Counted from the first letter of the stretch, positions 25,491 through 32,916 are shown. The stretch is DNA of 43,653 nucleotides from an uncultured Dialister sp. (GCA_900543165.1 UQQQ01000010.1:1-43653); one strand, 5' to 3'. Made by a program: numbers and translations. Notes: generated from the letters alone by a model not told the origin.

Positions 25491-25882
25491 GGTCGCCTAA
25501 CGTTTTCTGACACTGTCATTCAATGCGTATCGGCAAAGGGTTCAAGGTTTAGGGTCCAGGGGGTTACTGGAAATGGTGATACCCTAACCCGAACCCTGAA
25601 CCAATGACCATTTCGCAGCTGGAATAGTGACAGAAGCGTTTTAAAGAAATCTGATTTCTTGTCCTGCGCGGAGCCGAGGGCGACCTCGGCTCCCTAGCAG
25701 GGCTTGCAATCTTGTTTTATGGGGGCTGGTAGCTTGTGACTAGTGACTAGTGACTGGTGGCTAGGGATTAGGGATTAGGGATTAGGGATTAGGACATTTT
25801 CCCGTTGGACCGCCTCTTTGAGGAGAAGCAGAACTCACTGTGGCCGTATGTATAACAATGTGAGCGCATGCCTATTGCGTAT
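25491..25882. repeat. Gap after mutB: terminator-like stem and heptamers
   Basis: Contains AACC-rich units of the composite repeat (25540-25605), a long stem GGAGCCGAG/CTCGGCTCC with CCTGC/GCAGG outside (25652-25700, no T-run), and a heptamer array TGACTAG, TGACTAG, TGACTGG, TGGCTAG and four GGATTAG units at 25738-25793. No gene. Confidence 0.7.
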
Positions 25883-26070
25883 CGTCATCCCGAGCGTAGT
25901 CGAGGGATCTTTGTTGCATCGGTATTCGTGCCAGTTGCGCTTTCTTCTTCATATGAAACGCTGCTTTTACACTCAAATGTAGTGGTAACAGGTTTCCCGT
26001 TTGAGTTCGTATGCAGGTTTTCTGTTTAACCGCAAACGAAAAAGATTACTCCACTTCGGTCGGAATGACG
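25883..26070. repeat. Palindromic element (copy 4), 188 bp
   Basis: Left end CGTCATCCCGAGCGTAGTCG, right end the inverse CTTCGGTCGGAATGACG. Same ends as the copies at 2442, 2749 and 7829 with a different interior. Confidence 0.75.
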
Positions 26071-26135
26071 ATACGGGATTATCGTTATCCCATGAAGCCG
26101 GAGTTTTGAACCCTGAATTTTCAATAAAACTACTT

Positions 26136-26164
26136 TTTACATCATAATGATTTTCCCATATGTT
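26136..26164 (+). promoter_or_regulatory. Likely promoter of the second meaB
   Basis: TTTACA (26136-26141), 17-base spacer, TATGTT (26159-26164). Transcription would begin just before the hairpin at 26180. Confidence 0.55.
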
Positions 26165-26179
26165 GATTTCATTTGGTTT

Positions 26180-26229
26180 CCCTCCCTTTTATGCAGCACT
26201 CATGGGGGAAGAAGCCAGGAAAGGGAGGG
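26180..26229 (+). promoter_or_regulatory. Hairpin that hides the ribosome binding site of meaB2
   Basis: CCCTCCCTTT (26180-26189) pairs perfectly over 10 bp with AAAGGGAGGG (26220-26229), which is the Shine-Dalgarno sequence for the ATG at 26238. The loop is 30 bases. Translation should need this stem to open. Confidence 0.7.
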
Positions 26230-26237
26230 TATGACAA

Positions 26238-27413
26238 ATGCCTGAAAACAATGATGATTTAAGACCCAGCTGGGTACCGGAAGAGAAAAATCCTGAATTT
26301 GCCTGCTCGGTCATGCGCGGAATAGATACCACGGCAAACAGCATCACCGGGGCGAAGGAATACCCGGATGCGCCGCTTCGAAAAGTACCGCTTCGTAAGA
26401 AAATGACCGTCGAGCAGTACATTGACGGCGTGGCCAAAGGCGATCGTGTGACGCTGTCCAAGGCCATCACGCTGATCGAAAGCAATGCGCCGAAAGACTT
26501 CGACAAAGCACAGCGCGTACTGCAGGGACTTCTTCCCAAAACGGGCAAGGCTCTCCGCATCGGTATCACCGGTGTACCGGGTGCAGGGAAATCGACCTTC
26601 ATCGAGTCCTTCGGGCAGATGCTCTGCCATCAGGGCTACAAAGTCGCCGTCCTTGCCGTCGACCCGACCTCATCCATCACCGGCGGCTCTATTCTCGGTG
26701 ATAAGACAAGAATGCAGAACCTGTCTCGTGAGCCAAACTGCTTCATTCGCCCATCTCCATCCAAAGGCACTTTGGGCGGCGTCGCAAGAAAATCCCGTGA
26801 GACCATGCTCCTCTGCGAAGCTGCCGGCTGTGACGTCATCCTTGTCGAGACCGTCGGCGTCGGTCAGTCGGAGACCACGGTCCGCTCCATGGTCGATTTC
26901 TTCATGCTCGTCGTACTGACAGGGGCCGGCGATGACCTTCAGGGCATCAAGAAAGGCATCATGGAACTCGCCGATGCGATCGTCGTCAATAAAGCGGATG
27001 GGGATAACCTCGAGCGCGCCAAAGTCGCGCAGGGCGAGTATGAAAGGATGTGCGAATTCATCCGTCCGGCTACCGAAGGTTGGAAAACCCATGCGTACCG
27101 CTGCTCCGCGATCAAGAAAACAGGGCTTCTCGAGCTCTGGGCTGTCATGCGTGAATTCGAAAAGGTCACAAAGAAATCCGGCATTTTTGAAAACCGCCGT
27201 CAGCGCCAGATCCTTGACTGGGTGAACAGCATGATCGACGAACATCTCCATAATCTCTTCTTTGAAGATCCGCTCATCAAGAGCCGTCTGCCATCTGTCA
27301 AAGCGGCTGTTCTTGCGGGCGTCGTCTCCCCAAGTCAGGCCGTCACGGAGCTTATCCGCTCCTTCGATATGGATCGCGCATCCATCAAGCACTTGGAAGA
27401 AACGGAAAAGTAA
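26238..27413 (+). CDS. meaB: MeaB/ArgK family G-protein chaperone, long form
   Basis: A 391-residue GTPase partner of methylmalonyl-CoA mutase, most likely for the MutAB enzyme encoded just upstream. The Walker A loop GVPGAGKS is at 112-119, then DPTSSITGGSILGDKTRM, VETVGVGQSETTV and NKADGDN. An N-terminal region of about 50 residues before the helical domain is absent from the MeaB at 15731-16669, and the C-terminal dimerisation arm is longer. It shares only moderate similarity with that paralogue, so the two probably serve different mutases. Its ribosome binding site lies in a strong hairpin. Confidence 0.92.
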   Translation: MPENNDDLRPSWVPEEKNPEFACSVMRGIDTTANSITGAKEYPDAPLRKVPLRKKMTVEQYIDGVAKGDRVTLSKAITLIESNAPKDFDKAQRVLQGLLPKTGKALRIGITGVPGAGKSTFIESFGQMLCHQGYKVAVLAVDPTSSITGGSILGDKTRMQNLSREPNCFIRPSPSKGTLGGVARKSRETMLLCEAAGCDVILVETVGVGQSETTVRSMVDFFMLVVLTGAGDDLQGIKKGIMELADAIVVNKADGDNLERAKVAQGEYERMCEFIRPATEGWKTHAYRCSAIKKTGLLELWAVMREFEKVTKKSGIFENRRQRQILDWVNSMIDEHLHNLFFEDPLIKSRLPSVKAAVLAGVVSPSQAVTELIRSFDMDRASIKHLEETEK

Positions 27414-27417
27414 CTTT

Positions 27418-27665
27418 GTGACTAGTGGTTGGTAGCTAGTGGCTAGGGATGAGTAGCTAGGGATTAGGGATTAGGAGTGACTGGTGACTGAAATGCCATT
27501 TTCGGGCATCGCCTCATATATACTCCGCGGCGCTTCTATATTATTATGCGCCGCACCACCATTTCGCATTTCTAATTTCTTATTCAAACGAGGCTTTCAA
27601 ACGCAATCAAAGGGCGGTACGCCCAACGGACTAATCCTGAATCCATCAACCTGAACCCTTGACTT
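27418..27665 (+). repeat. Composite intergenic repeat, full forward copy
   Basis: TAGCTAG/TGGCTAG/GGATTAG heptamers, TGACTGG, GCCATTTTCGGGC hairpin, GCGGCGC...GCGCCGC hairpin, ATTTCGC/ATTTCTA/ATTTCTT heptamers, ATTCAAACGAGGCTTTC, GGGCGGTACGCCC hairpin, then CCTGAATCC. It fills the whole gap. Confidence 0.85.
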
Positions 27666-27715
27666 ACCTCTCAATGCGCCCATGATGCGCGCAACGTGAA
27701 AAGGAGAATCATACA

Positions 27716-28285
27716 TTGTTTACCAAAGATCTATATCTGGCCGGTGGGTCATTCCATGGGCTGCAGGAAGTGTTTTCCAGAATCTACGGTGTCGTAGATA
27801 CTCAGGCGGGCTATGCGAATAGCCGGATCGAAGCTCCGACGAAGGAGCAGGTCGCTGATGGGAGCGCAGAGGCTGTGGAGTGCGTGAAGGTCACGTACAA
27901 TCCGAAGAAAATCGACATCGGTATGCTCCTTAACGTATTCTTCACCATCATCAATCCTTACACCGATGGCATTCAGGGAAAATATGTCGGCCCGCAGTAC
28001 CGCAGCGGGATCTACTACACGAGCAAGGAGGATGTGCCACAGATCAGCTACTTCCTCGTTTTCCTGCAGAATCGCGGCATCGCTCATCAGATGACGGACA
28101 ATGCCCTTGTTGTCAATGAATTCGAAGGAGAAGGGAAGGTGCGCCCGAAGGTCAGGACAGAGATGAAAGAGCTGGTGAATTTCTACCCTGCGGACGAAGA
28201 GGAGCAGCACTATCTCAGAAGTCACCCGGATGCATATACCCCCATCGATATTCATTTGCTGGAAGAATTAAAGATCATACAGTAA
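27716..28285 (+). CDS. MsrA-like protein lacking the catalytic cysteine
   Basis: A 189-residue protein with the fold signatures of peptide-methionine (S)-S-oxide reductase: GLQEVFSRIYGVVDTQAGYA, VTYNPKKIDIGMLLNVFF, GPQYRSGIYYTS and the C-terminal QHYLRSHPDAY. The active-site motif GCFWG reads GSFHG, so the nucleophilic Cys is Ser12 and the substrate-stacking Trp is His. Such a protein should not reduce methionine sulfoxide by the known mechanism. The only Cys is near residue 52. It appears to start at TTG 27716 behind AAAGGAG. The frame is intact, so it is not an obvious pseudogene. A binding or regulatory role is possible but unsupported. Confidence 0.82.
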   Translation: MFTKDLYLAGGSFHGLQEVFSRIYGVVDTQAGYANSRIEAPTKEQVADGSAEAVECVKVTYNPKKIDIGMLLNVFFTIINPYTDGIQGKYVGPQYRSGIYYTSKEDVPQISYFLVFLQNRGIAHQMTDNALVVNEFEGEGKVRPKVRTEMKELVNFYPADEEEQHYLRSHPDAYTPIDIHLLEELKIIQ

Positions 28286-28333
28286 AAAGGAGCTGTGAAG
28301 AAATGACTCCGCATTTCTTCACAGCCCCTTTTT
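28286..28333 (+). terminator. Terminator of the MsrA-like gene
   Basis: GCTGTGAAGAAAT pairs with ATTTCTTCACAGC, followed by CCCCTTTTT. Nearly the same terminator plus the trailing TTTACTTTGCTTTCATTT occurs at 43591-43653. Confidence 0.92.
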
Positions 28334-28422
28334 ACTTTGCTTTCATTTGGTTCATGGTTCAAGGTTCAGGGCTCTCGTGGCGGCTTCGCCGCCTTTTTTA
28401 GAAGATGATATTCTCGTATCGC

Positions 28423-28756
28423 AGCCTTCCCCTCTAGGTAATGCTATTAAGTTAAGCGGTAGAACGTTCTTGGCTCCCCATCGGGGGAGCTGCCCGAAGG
28501 GCTGAGGGGGCTACGTAGCGGTATTGCATGAAAGTGTTGGAATATCGATAGCGTCGGACTATTCAACATAGCACGCTGTAACGCTGGCATGCCCCATCTC
28601 GCTTTTCTCGAAATGGCGTCTCACTGGATTTTAGCGTCGCTTCGCTCTTAAAAATCCAGTTCGATTGCACATATTGCCTTCGCCGCTTCTCCCGAAGGGG
28701 AAGCAAGACGTTACGTAGCTAACGATTTCCTTAACTTAATAGCCTTCCCCTCTAGG
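28423..28756. mobile_element. 301-bp element with terminal inverted repeats and 16-bp flanking repeats
   Basis: GCTATTAAGTTAAG (28443-28456) and its perfect inverse CTTAACTTAATAGC (28730-28743) bound a 301-bp segment without a gene. The sequence AGCCTTCCCCTCTAGG occurs on both sides (28423-28438 and 28741-28756). The interior has several stems, for example CTGGATTTT...AAAAATCCAG. Confidence 0.7.
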
Positions 28757-29165
28757 GGAAGGTGCCCCGCAGGGGCGGATAGGGTGACTATGGCATGAAA
28801 GACAGCTGGGATAAGGTTTCCCGGTCACTCCTATGAGAGCTGCAAGTCCCCCGCGGCAGATGGAACGCGAAAATGAGATGATTGTTATTTCACATCGCCT
28901 TTTTTGGTCAGGGTTAGGGGAATGCTGATCAGATCTGGCAATGAGGGGATCGGTGTTTCCTTGGCCCGTTGGCATGCTGTCCTTTGATTGCGTTTGAAAG
29001 TTTCGCTTGAATGAGAAATACGAAATGGTGGTACGGCGCATAAGAATATAGAAGCGCCGCAGAGTATAAATGGGGCGATGCCCAAAAGTGGCATTTAAGT
29101 CACCAGTCACAAGTCCCTAGTTACTCGAGGCTCCTAATCCCTAGCTACCAGTCACCAGCCGCTAG
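28757..29165. repeat. Repeat-filled gap before the riboswitch pair
   Basis: 28752-28806 matches 4378-4432. From about 28980 to 29165 there is a reverse copy of the composite repeat (TTTGATTGCGTTTGAAAG, GAGAAATACGAAATGG, GCGGCGCATAAGAATATAGA, heptamers CACTAGT-type to 29165). No gene. Confidence 0.7.
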
Positions 29166-29210
29166 ACGCTCATCTCATTCTATTTCCCAAACTCATTCAT
29201 GAATTTCTCA

Positions 29211-29239
29211 TTGACATGCATGACAAATGGTGCTATCAT
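29211..29239 (+). promoter_or_regulatory. Promoter of the tandem riboswitch transcript
   Basis: Perfect TTGACA (29211-29216), 17-base spacer, TATCAT (29234-29239), 22 bases before the first aptamer. Confidence 0.85.
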
Positions 29240-29260
29240 GTACTTAACCGAATAAGAAAA

Positions 29261-29404
29261 GGTAAGTGCCTTAAAGGCTTAATAGGGAAGACCGGTGAGA
29301 TGCCGGCACGGTCCCGCCACTGTAATGCAGAGCGAATCCATGATGTCACTGAGAAATCGGGAAGACGGATAAGCAAGGAAGCAGAGTCAGGAGAACTGCT
29401 TATC
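29261..29404 (+). ncRNA. Cobalamin riboswitch aptamer 1 of 2
   Basis: Core GCACGGTCCCGCCACTGTAA and 3' element GTCAGGAGAACTGCTTATC. P1 is GGTAAG (29261-29266) with CTTATC (29399-29404). The AGACCGG...CCGGC stem precedes the core. Confidence 0.95.
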
Positions 29405-29458
29405 TTAGATCACCGTTATGACCCACGAGCGATGGGAAGGGGATGTCTTTACAGATGT

Positions 29459-29488
29459 CTCTTTGTGTTCGTGCAAAGAGGTTTTTTA
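29459..29488 (+). terminator. Terminator after riboswitch 1
   Basis: CTCTTTG (29459-29465) pairs with CAAAGAG (29474-29480) followed by GTTTTTT; the natural expression platform of aptamer 1. Confidence 0.88.
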
Positions 29489-29521
29489 ATGGGATCTTCG
29501 GCGCTTGAACAACTTCATAAG

Positions 29522-29678
29522 AAAACAGGTGCCCTGTAGGGCTTAATAGGGAAGACCGGTGAAAGACCGGCACGGTCCCGCCACTGTAATGCAGAGTGAA
29601 TCCAACGAAGTCACTGATTTGAGGAGATCGGGAAGGCTGGAGGAGCGAGGAAGCAGAGTCAGGAGAACTGCCTGTTTT
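29522..29678 (+). ncRNA. Cobalamin riboswitch aptamer 2 of 2
   Basis: Same core and B12 box as aptamer 1, with near-identical stretches (CTTAATAGGGAAGACCGGTG; GGAAGCAGAGTCAGGAGAAC). P1 AAAACAGG (29522-29529) pairs with CCTGTTTT (29671-29678). Spacing to aptamer 1 is 261 bp, pointing to a duplication. Confidence 0.95.
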
Positions 29679-29746
29679 GTACAACCGTTTGACCTACGAG
29701 CGATAGGAAGGTGTGCTTGACTGCAAGTCCTTTTGACGTGCATATT

Positions 29747-29780
29747 CCACCCTTTTTCTATCCAAAAGGGTGGATTTTTT
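29747..29780 (+). terminator. Terminator after riboswitch 2
   Basis: CCACCCTTTT (29747-29756) pairs perfectly with AAAAGGGTGG (29764-29773), then ATTTTTT. Confidence 0.94.
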
Positions 29781-29894
29781 GATTTCCTTCTGCGGCATGA
29801 TGAGGATCAATGAAGCAGAGCCCCTTTTGCTGAGGATGGTGACAGGGAACACTATTCTCCGAGTAGGTCCTACGGTATCTATCGTTATCTTGAC

Positions 29895-30443
29895 GGGTGG
29901 CAGGCGGTAAATGCCTGAACTCCTTACTATCGATGTAATGCCTTCGGGCTTTACATATACCTGTGGGGATTTTTCTCCATGGTTCATCTCCTTTCCGGTG
30001 ATGGTCATAAAGAAATTTCATTTCTTTTGGGAAAATGATCATCACCACCCCTTCTACGAATACTTCTTCGGAAGTGACTATATATGATGTATTCCTCAGT
30101 ATCTGAGGTTTACATATACCTGTGGGGTTTTCGTCCCCCATGGTTCATCTCCCTTCAGCGATGGTTTCAACAGGGAAATGGAATCATCGCTCCCCTTTTA
30201 CAGATCCTTCCCTTAGGGAAGTTCCTATAGGAGGATATTTCCTCCACTCTTGGCCGGTCTATCCGGCTGACTCGACCTCCTTGGGACGTTATCGTCCTTC
30301 TGTCAGGATGGCATCAGGGAATGCCATCCTGGCTCCCTCTCTTTGGTAATAACTTTCTACGAAAGCTATTATACAGGTTCTCATTACGGAGCCCAACCAG
30401 CTCCAACCCCTTTGGAAGCGGCGCATGTCGCTTCTCTTTTTTT
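29895..30443 (+). ncRNA. Large ornate structured RNA candidate
   Basis: About 550 nt in which hairpins follow almost without gaps and no protein frame is convincing. Examples: ATGTAATGCC-TTCG-GGCTTTACAT (29933-29956), GGTGATGGTCAT with ATGATCATCACC (29997-30046, enclosing AAAGAAAT/ATTTCTTT), ACTTC-TTCG-GAAGT (30062-30075), AGCGATGGTTTC with GAATCATCGCT (30157-30191), CTTCCC/GGGAAG, GGAGG/CCTCC, GCCGG/CCGGC, GGACG/CGTCC, AGGATGGCAT/ATGCCATCCT (30305-30330), TAATAACTTTC/GAAAGCTATTA (30347-30371), GGAGC/GCTCC. Two related modules (about 29925-30047 and 30080-30192) repeat the same architecture with compensating changes. It ends in a terminator on this strand. Size and style recall large ornate bacterial RNAs such as ROOL or GOLLD; I cannot assign it. 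No clear promoter lies between it and the riboswitches. Confidence 0.65.
30415..30443 (+). terminator. Terminator of the structured RNA
   Basis: GAAGCG (30415-30420) pairs with CGCTTC (30429-30434), followed by TCT and T7. The reverse strand lacks a T-run here, which sets the direction of the RNA. Confidence 0.85.
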
Positions 30444-30547
30444 ATGCAGGATGGTATAGGCAACGCTCATTTAGCATGCGGTTATCCTCTTTCTGTCTTA
30501 TGGTATCATTCGGACTGAACGGCATCCTATAAAAAATTCGCGGCGCT

Positions 30548-30712
30548 TAGGGAAACACTGATTAAATCGTTGTCAGATTTCACTCTTGAATTTTTATGCA
30601 TAGCGAGGAATAACCTGACGCGAATAGCGAGCTATTTAAGGAAGGGTATGACGAAGCTATGTATAAAAATTCTTGTAAAAGCTGACTCTGCGATTGAATC
30701 AGCGTTTCCCTA
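30548..30712 (+). mobile_element. 165-bp MITE-like element, copy C
   Basis: TAGGGAAACACTGATTAAAT to ATTGAATCAGCGTTTCCCTA. Same orientation as copy B; the interior shares TGACGCGAATAGCGAGCTAT with copy A. Confidence 0.85.
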
Positions 30713-30823
30713 GATTCTTCGACTCAGCTGCCGTTATTCAGAAAAGCGTTTCCCTGACATACAGCCTTTTTCTCCGCTCAGTATGACGAAAAGCACCGCA
30801 CCGCCATTTTTCATTCCTCACTA

Positions 30824-30847
30824 AAAAAGCAGCCCGGGGCTGCTTTT
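30824..30847 (-). terminator. Terminator of the HAD/EamA operon
   Basis: AAAAAGCAGCC pairs with GGCTGCTTTTTT on the minus strand, immediately after the HAD stop codon. Confidence 0.9.
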
Positions 30848-31609
30848 TCAAATCCATCCAAACCGCTTGCATGCTTCATAGATGCCGTCTTCATCGGCCC
30901 GGCTGGTGATGTACTTGGCTTTTTCCTTGAGCTGTGGCTTGGCATTTCCCATGGCGATGGAGAACCATTCGGGGCGGAACATGGTGCGGTCATTCATGCC
31001 GTCGCCAAAGACGATAATGTCTTCATCCGGAATGGCGAAGCGCCGCTGAAGCTCTTCGATGCCGCGCTCTTTATGGATCGGCTCGATGAGCATGGTGTCA
31101 GCGCGGAACCAGACGTGGGGGAGACGGCCCAGGGGGATCTCCGCTTCCTCCTGCTTGCTGCAGGCGATGAAGATCTTGTGAATGACGGAGGCGGTGTGAA
31201 AATCAAAAGCGGGGTCCACTTCCGTCTCGTAGTAGCGGTCTTCCACTTTCTCGAGGTAGCGCTTCGTGGTCGTGATGCGGTATTTCTCATTTCTAGTCGC
31301 AAGCGCCCATGGATATTTCTCACTGTCGATGGCAGAGAGCATCGCGAAGCAGTCTTCCCGCGGAAGGCCTTTGTCATAGAGGATCGTGCCGTCTATGGTG
31401 ACCGCATTTCCTCCATCGGAGACAGCGGCTGTGATGCCAAGGTCACACGCGACCTGCCAGGCGTCTGCCTGAATGCGTCCGGTCGCAAGGGAGACGAAGT
31501 GCCCTGCCTTTTGGAGGCATCGGATGGCTTCTCTTGTGCTGTCGGGATAGTCGGCAGTAAGCGGCGTGGTCAGCGTGCCGTCGATATCAAAGAAAAAGTA
31601 TTTCTTCAT
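30848..31609 (-). CDS. Cof-type HAD superfamily phosphatase
   Basis: A 253-residue cytoplasmic phosphatase of the HAD IIB (Cof) subgroup. Motif I FDIDGTL gives the nucleophile Asp8 and acid/base Asp10; motif II is LATGR; motif IV is VFGDGMND, with the C2 cap between. Members dephosphorylate sugar phosphates or nucleotides with broad specificity, so the substrate cannot be named. AAGGAGGCCCT precedes ATG 31609. It follows the EamA gene by 30 bases on the same strand, forming a two-gene operon closed by a terminator. Confidence 0.9.
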   Translation of the reverse strand: MKKYFFFDIDGTLTTPLTADYPDSTREAIRCLQKAGHFVSLATGRIQADAWQVACDLGITAAVSDGGNAVTIDGTILYDKGLPREDCFAMLSAIDSEKYPWALATRNEKYRITTTKRYLEKVEDRYYETEVDPAFDFHTASVIHKIFIACSKQEEAEIPLGRLPHVWFRADTMLIEPIHKERGIEELQRRFAIPDEDIIVFGDGMNDRTMFRPEWFSIAMGNAKPQLKEKAKYITSRADEDGIYEACKRFGWI

Positions 31610-31639
31610 AGGGCCTCCTTGGAGAATCATTTTCTTTCA

Positions 31640-32509
31640 TTATACTACATGTTTCCTGTTCCCCAGCCAGATCCCGAAAAGGATCATGACGATGCCGATG
31701 ACCTGCAGGAAGGAAATCGATTCGCCGAGAAGCAGGAAGGAGAAGAAGAGGGCGGCGGGGAGCTCGCTGGCAGCAAGAAGACTGCCGAGGCCGGGGGAGA
31801 TGTGCGGCATCCCGCTGCCAAAGAGGAGCGGGGGGAGGAAGACACCGAAGAGGGTGAGGGGGATCCCGTAGGGAAGGATAGAGGCAAAATGCGCGGGCGA
31901 TACCGGAAAGTCGGGCGGCAGAAAGAGGAGAACCATCACGAGCGCGCCGCTTACCATGAGTGCGCTTTTGGTGATGGGATGGATGCCTCGCCCGATGCGG
32001 TTCATACAGAGAAGACCGGTGGTGTAGGAAATCGCGGCAGCAAGTCCCCAAAGCATGCCGATGGAGAGGGGAAAGGCGGCAGCGCTTCCGACCACGCCCG
32101 CGGACAGTACAGTGCCTGCGAGGACGATCGCGATGGAAAGGAGACGTATGCGGGTAGGCTTCTCACGTCGGATCACGCACTCGGCGAGCGTGCCGAGCCA
32201 GATGGACTGGAAAAGGAAGATGACGGCGAGCGAAGCGGGCAGGGTCTCCAGCGCGTGGTTGTAGAGCATGGTGGTGCCTGAGAGCGGTATACCGGTCAGG
32301 AGAAAGGCTAGTGCGGTCTTTTTCGCGGGAAATTTCCGCACGCGGAGAAGCCAGATGGTCCAGAGCAGAAGAAATCCAAGAAAATACTGGATAGAAGAGA
32401 CGTCATTGATAGAAAAGCCCGCCCTATAGGAGAGCTTGACGAGTGTGGAAATGATACCGTAGGAAGCGCCGCCGGCCAAAACGAGTGCGGCATAAAATGT
32501 TTGTGACAT
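31640..32509 (-). CDS. EamA/DMT-family transporter
   Basis: A 289-residue inner-membrane protein with ten predicted helices in two repeated EamA halves: the first begins FYAALVLAGGASYGIISTLVK, the second SIGMLWGLAAAISYTTGLL. The typical end-of-repeat helix is IGIVMILFGIWLGNR. Family members export amino acids, nucleotides or other small metabolites by proton exchange; the substrate is not predictable. ATG 32509 is chosen because the first helix starts just after it; AAAGGAG lies 12 bases upstream. Cotranscribed with the HAD phosphatase. Confidence 0.88.
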   Translation of the reverse strand: MSQTFYAALVLAGGASYGIISTLVKLSYRAGFSINDVSSIQYFLGFLLLWTIWLLRVRKFPAKKTALAFLLTGIPLSGTTMLYNHALETLPASLAVIFLFQSIWLGTLAECVIRREKPTRIRLLSIAIVLAGTVLSAGVVGSAAAFPLSIGMLWGLAAAISYTTGLLCMNRIGRGIHPITKSALMVSGALVMVLLFLPPDFPVSPAHFASILPYGIPLTLFGVFLPPLLFGSGMPHISPGLGSLLAASELPAALFFSFLLLGESISFLQVIGIVMILFGIWLGNRKHVV

Positions 32510-32880
32510 AGATGGGTGACTCCTTTTATATGAGTCATTATAGCATATGAGCAGCTGGGGATTAGACCAATAGACCAAGAGACTGAGAGACAGGGAGATA
32601 TCAGACATTTAACGTCTGCCCTTTGGCATCTGATGTCTAAAGTCTCAAGCGGGCATCGCCCTATATTTATTCGAGGCGAAGCCGCCACTTTCCTGCCCAT
32701 TCCTCATTCGAACAGAGCTTTCATTCATAGCCCTTGGAGTAGCACGCCGCAAGGGCTAAGGAAACGCCGATTCAATCGGACAATGATTTAAGCAGTGTTT
32801 CCCTAACCCCGTTGAACCTCTTTTCATACGCAAGCAAAAGGGGAAAAACTACCCTTTTTTATTGTCTACTGCACATGCGA
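32510..32880. repeat. Gap before the ECF operon
   Basis: Contains composite repeat debris (GCGGGCATCGCCCTATATTT, ATTCGAACAGAGCTTTC) and a 49-bp internally deleted copy D of the MITE at 32757-32805 (TAAGGAAACGCCGATTCAAT...AGCAGTGTTTCCCTA). No gene. Confidence 0.7.
32757..32805. mobile_element. MITE-like element, deleted copy D (49 bp)
   Basis: Only the two ends of the 165-bp element remain, joined at their inner edges (CAATCGGACAATGATTTAAG). Confidence 0.75.
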
Positions 32881-32887
32881 AAATAAA

Positions 32888-32916
32888 TTGACAATATACC
32901 TATCTATCTATACAAT
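32888..32916 (+). promoter_or_regulatory. Promoter of the ECF operon
   Basis: Perfect TTGACA (32888-32893), 17-base spacer, TACAAT (32911-32916). A second TTGACT at 32921 with TATTAT 18 bases later could be a downstream promoter. The octamer TAAATTGAC occurs twice, 33 bp apart. Confidence 0.82.

Noticed and set aside
25495..25645. Imperfect inverted repeat (CGTTTTCTGACACTGTCATTC and GAATAGTGACAGAAGCG) as a transposon boundary after mutB
   Set aside because: The match has several gaps and no target duplication; more likely chance or a remnant of the mutB terminator split by repeats.
29694..30141. Two overlapping minus-strand frames of 104 and 127 codons in the structured RNA region
   Set aside because: GGAGATGAACCATGG looks like a start signal and one frame reads sensibly, but the two copies of the motif lead into different frames, there is no terminator on that strand, and paired stems explain the conservation better. 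Not fully excluded.
31073..32281. 402-codon plus-strand frame across the HAD and EamA genes
   Set aside because: It is antisense to two well-supported genes and its product is charged low-complexity sequence.
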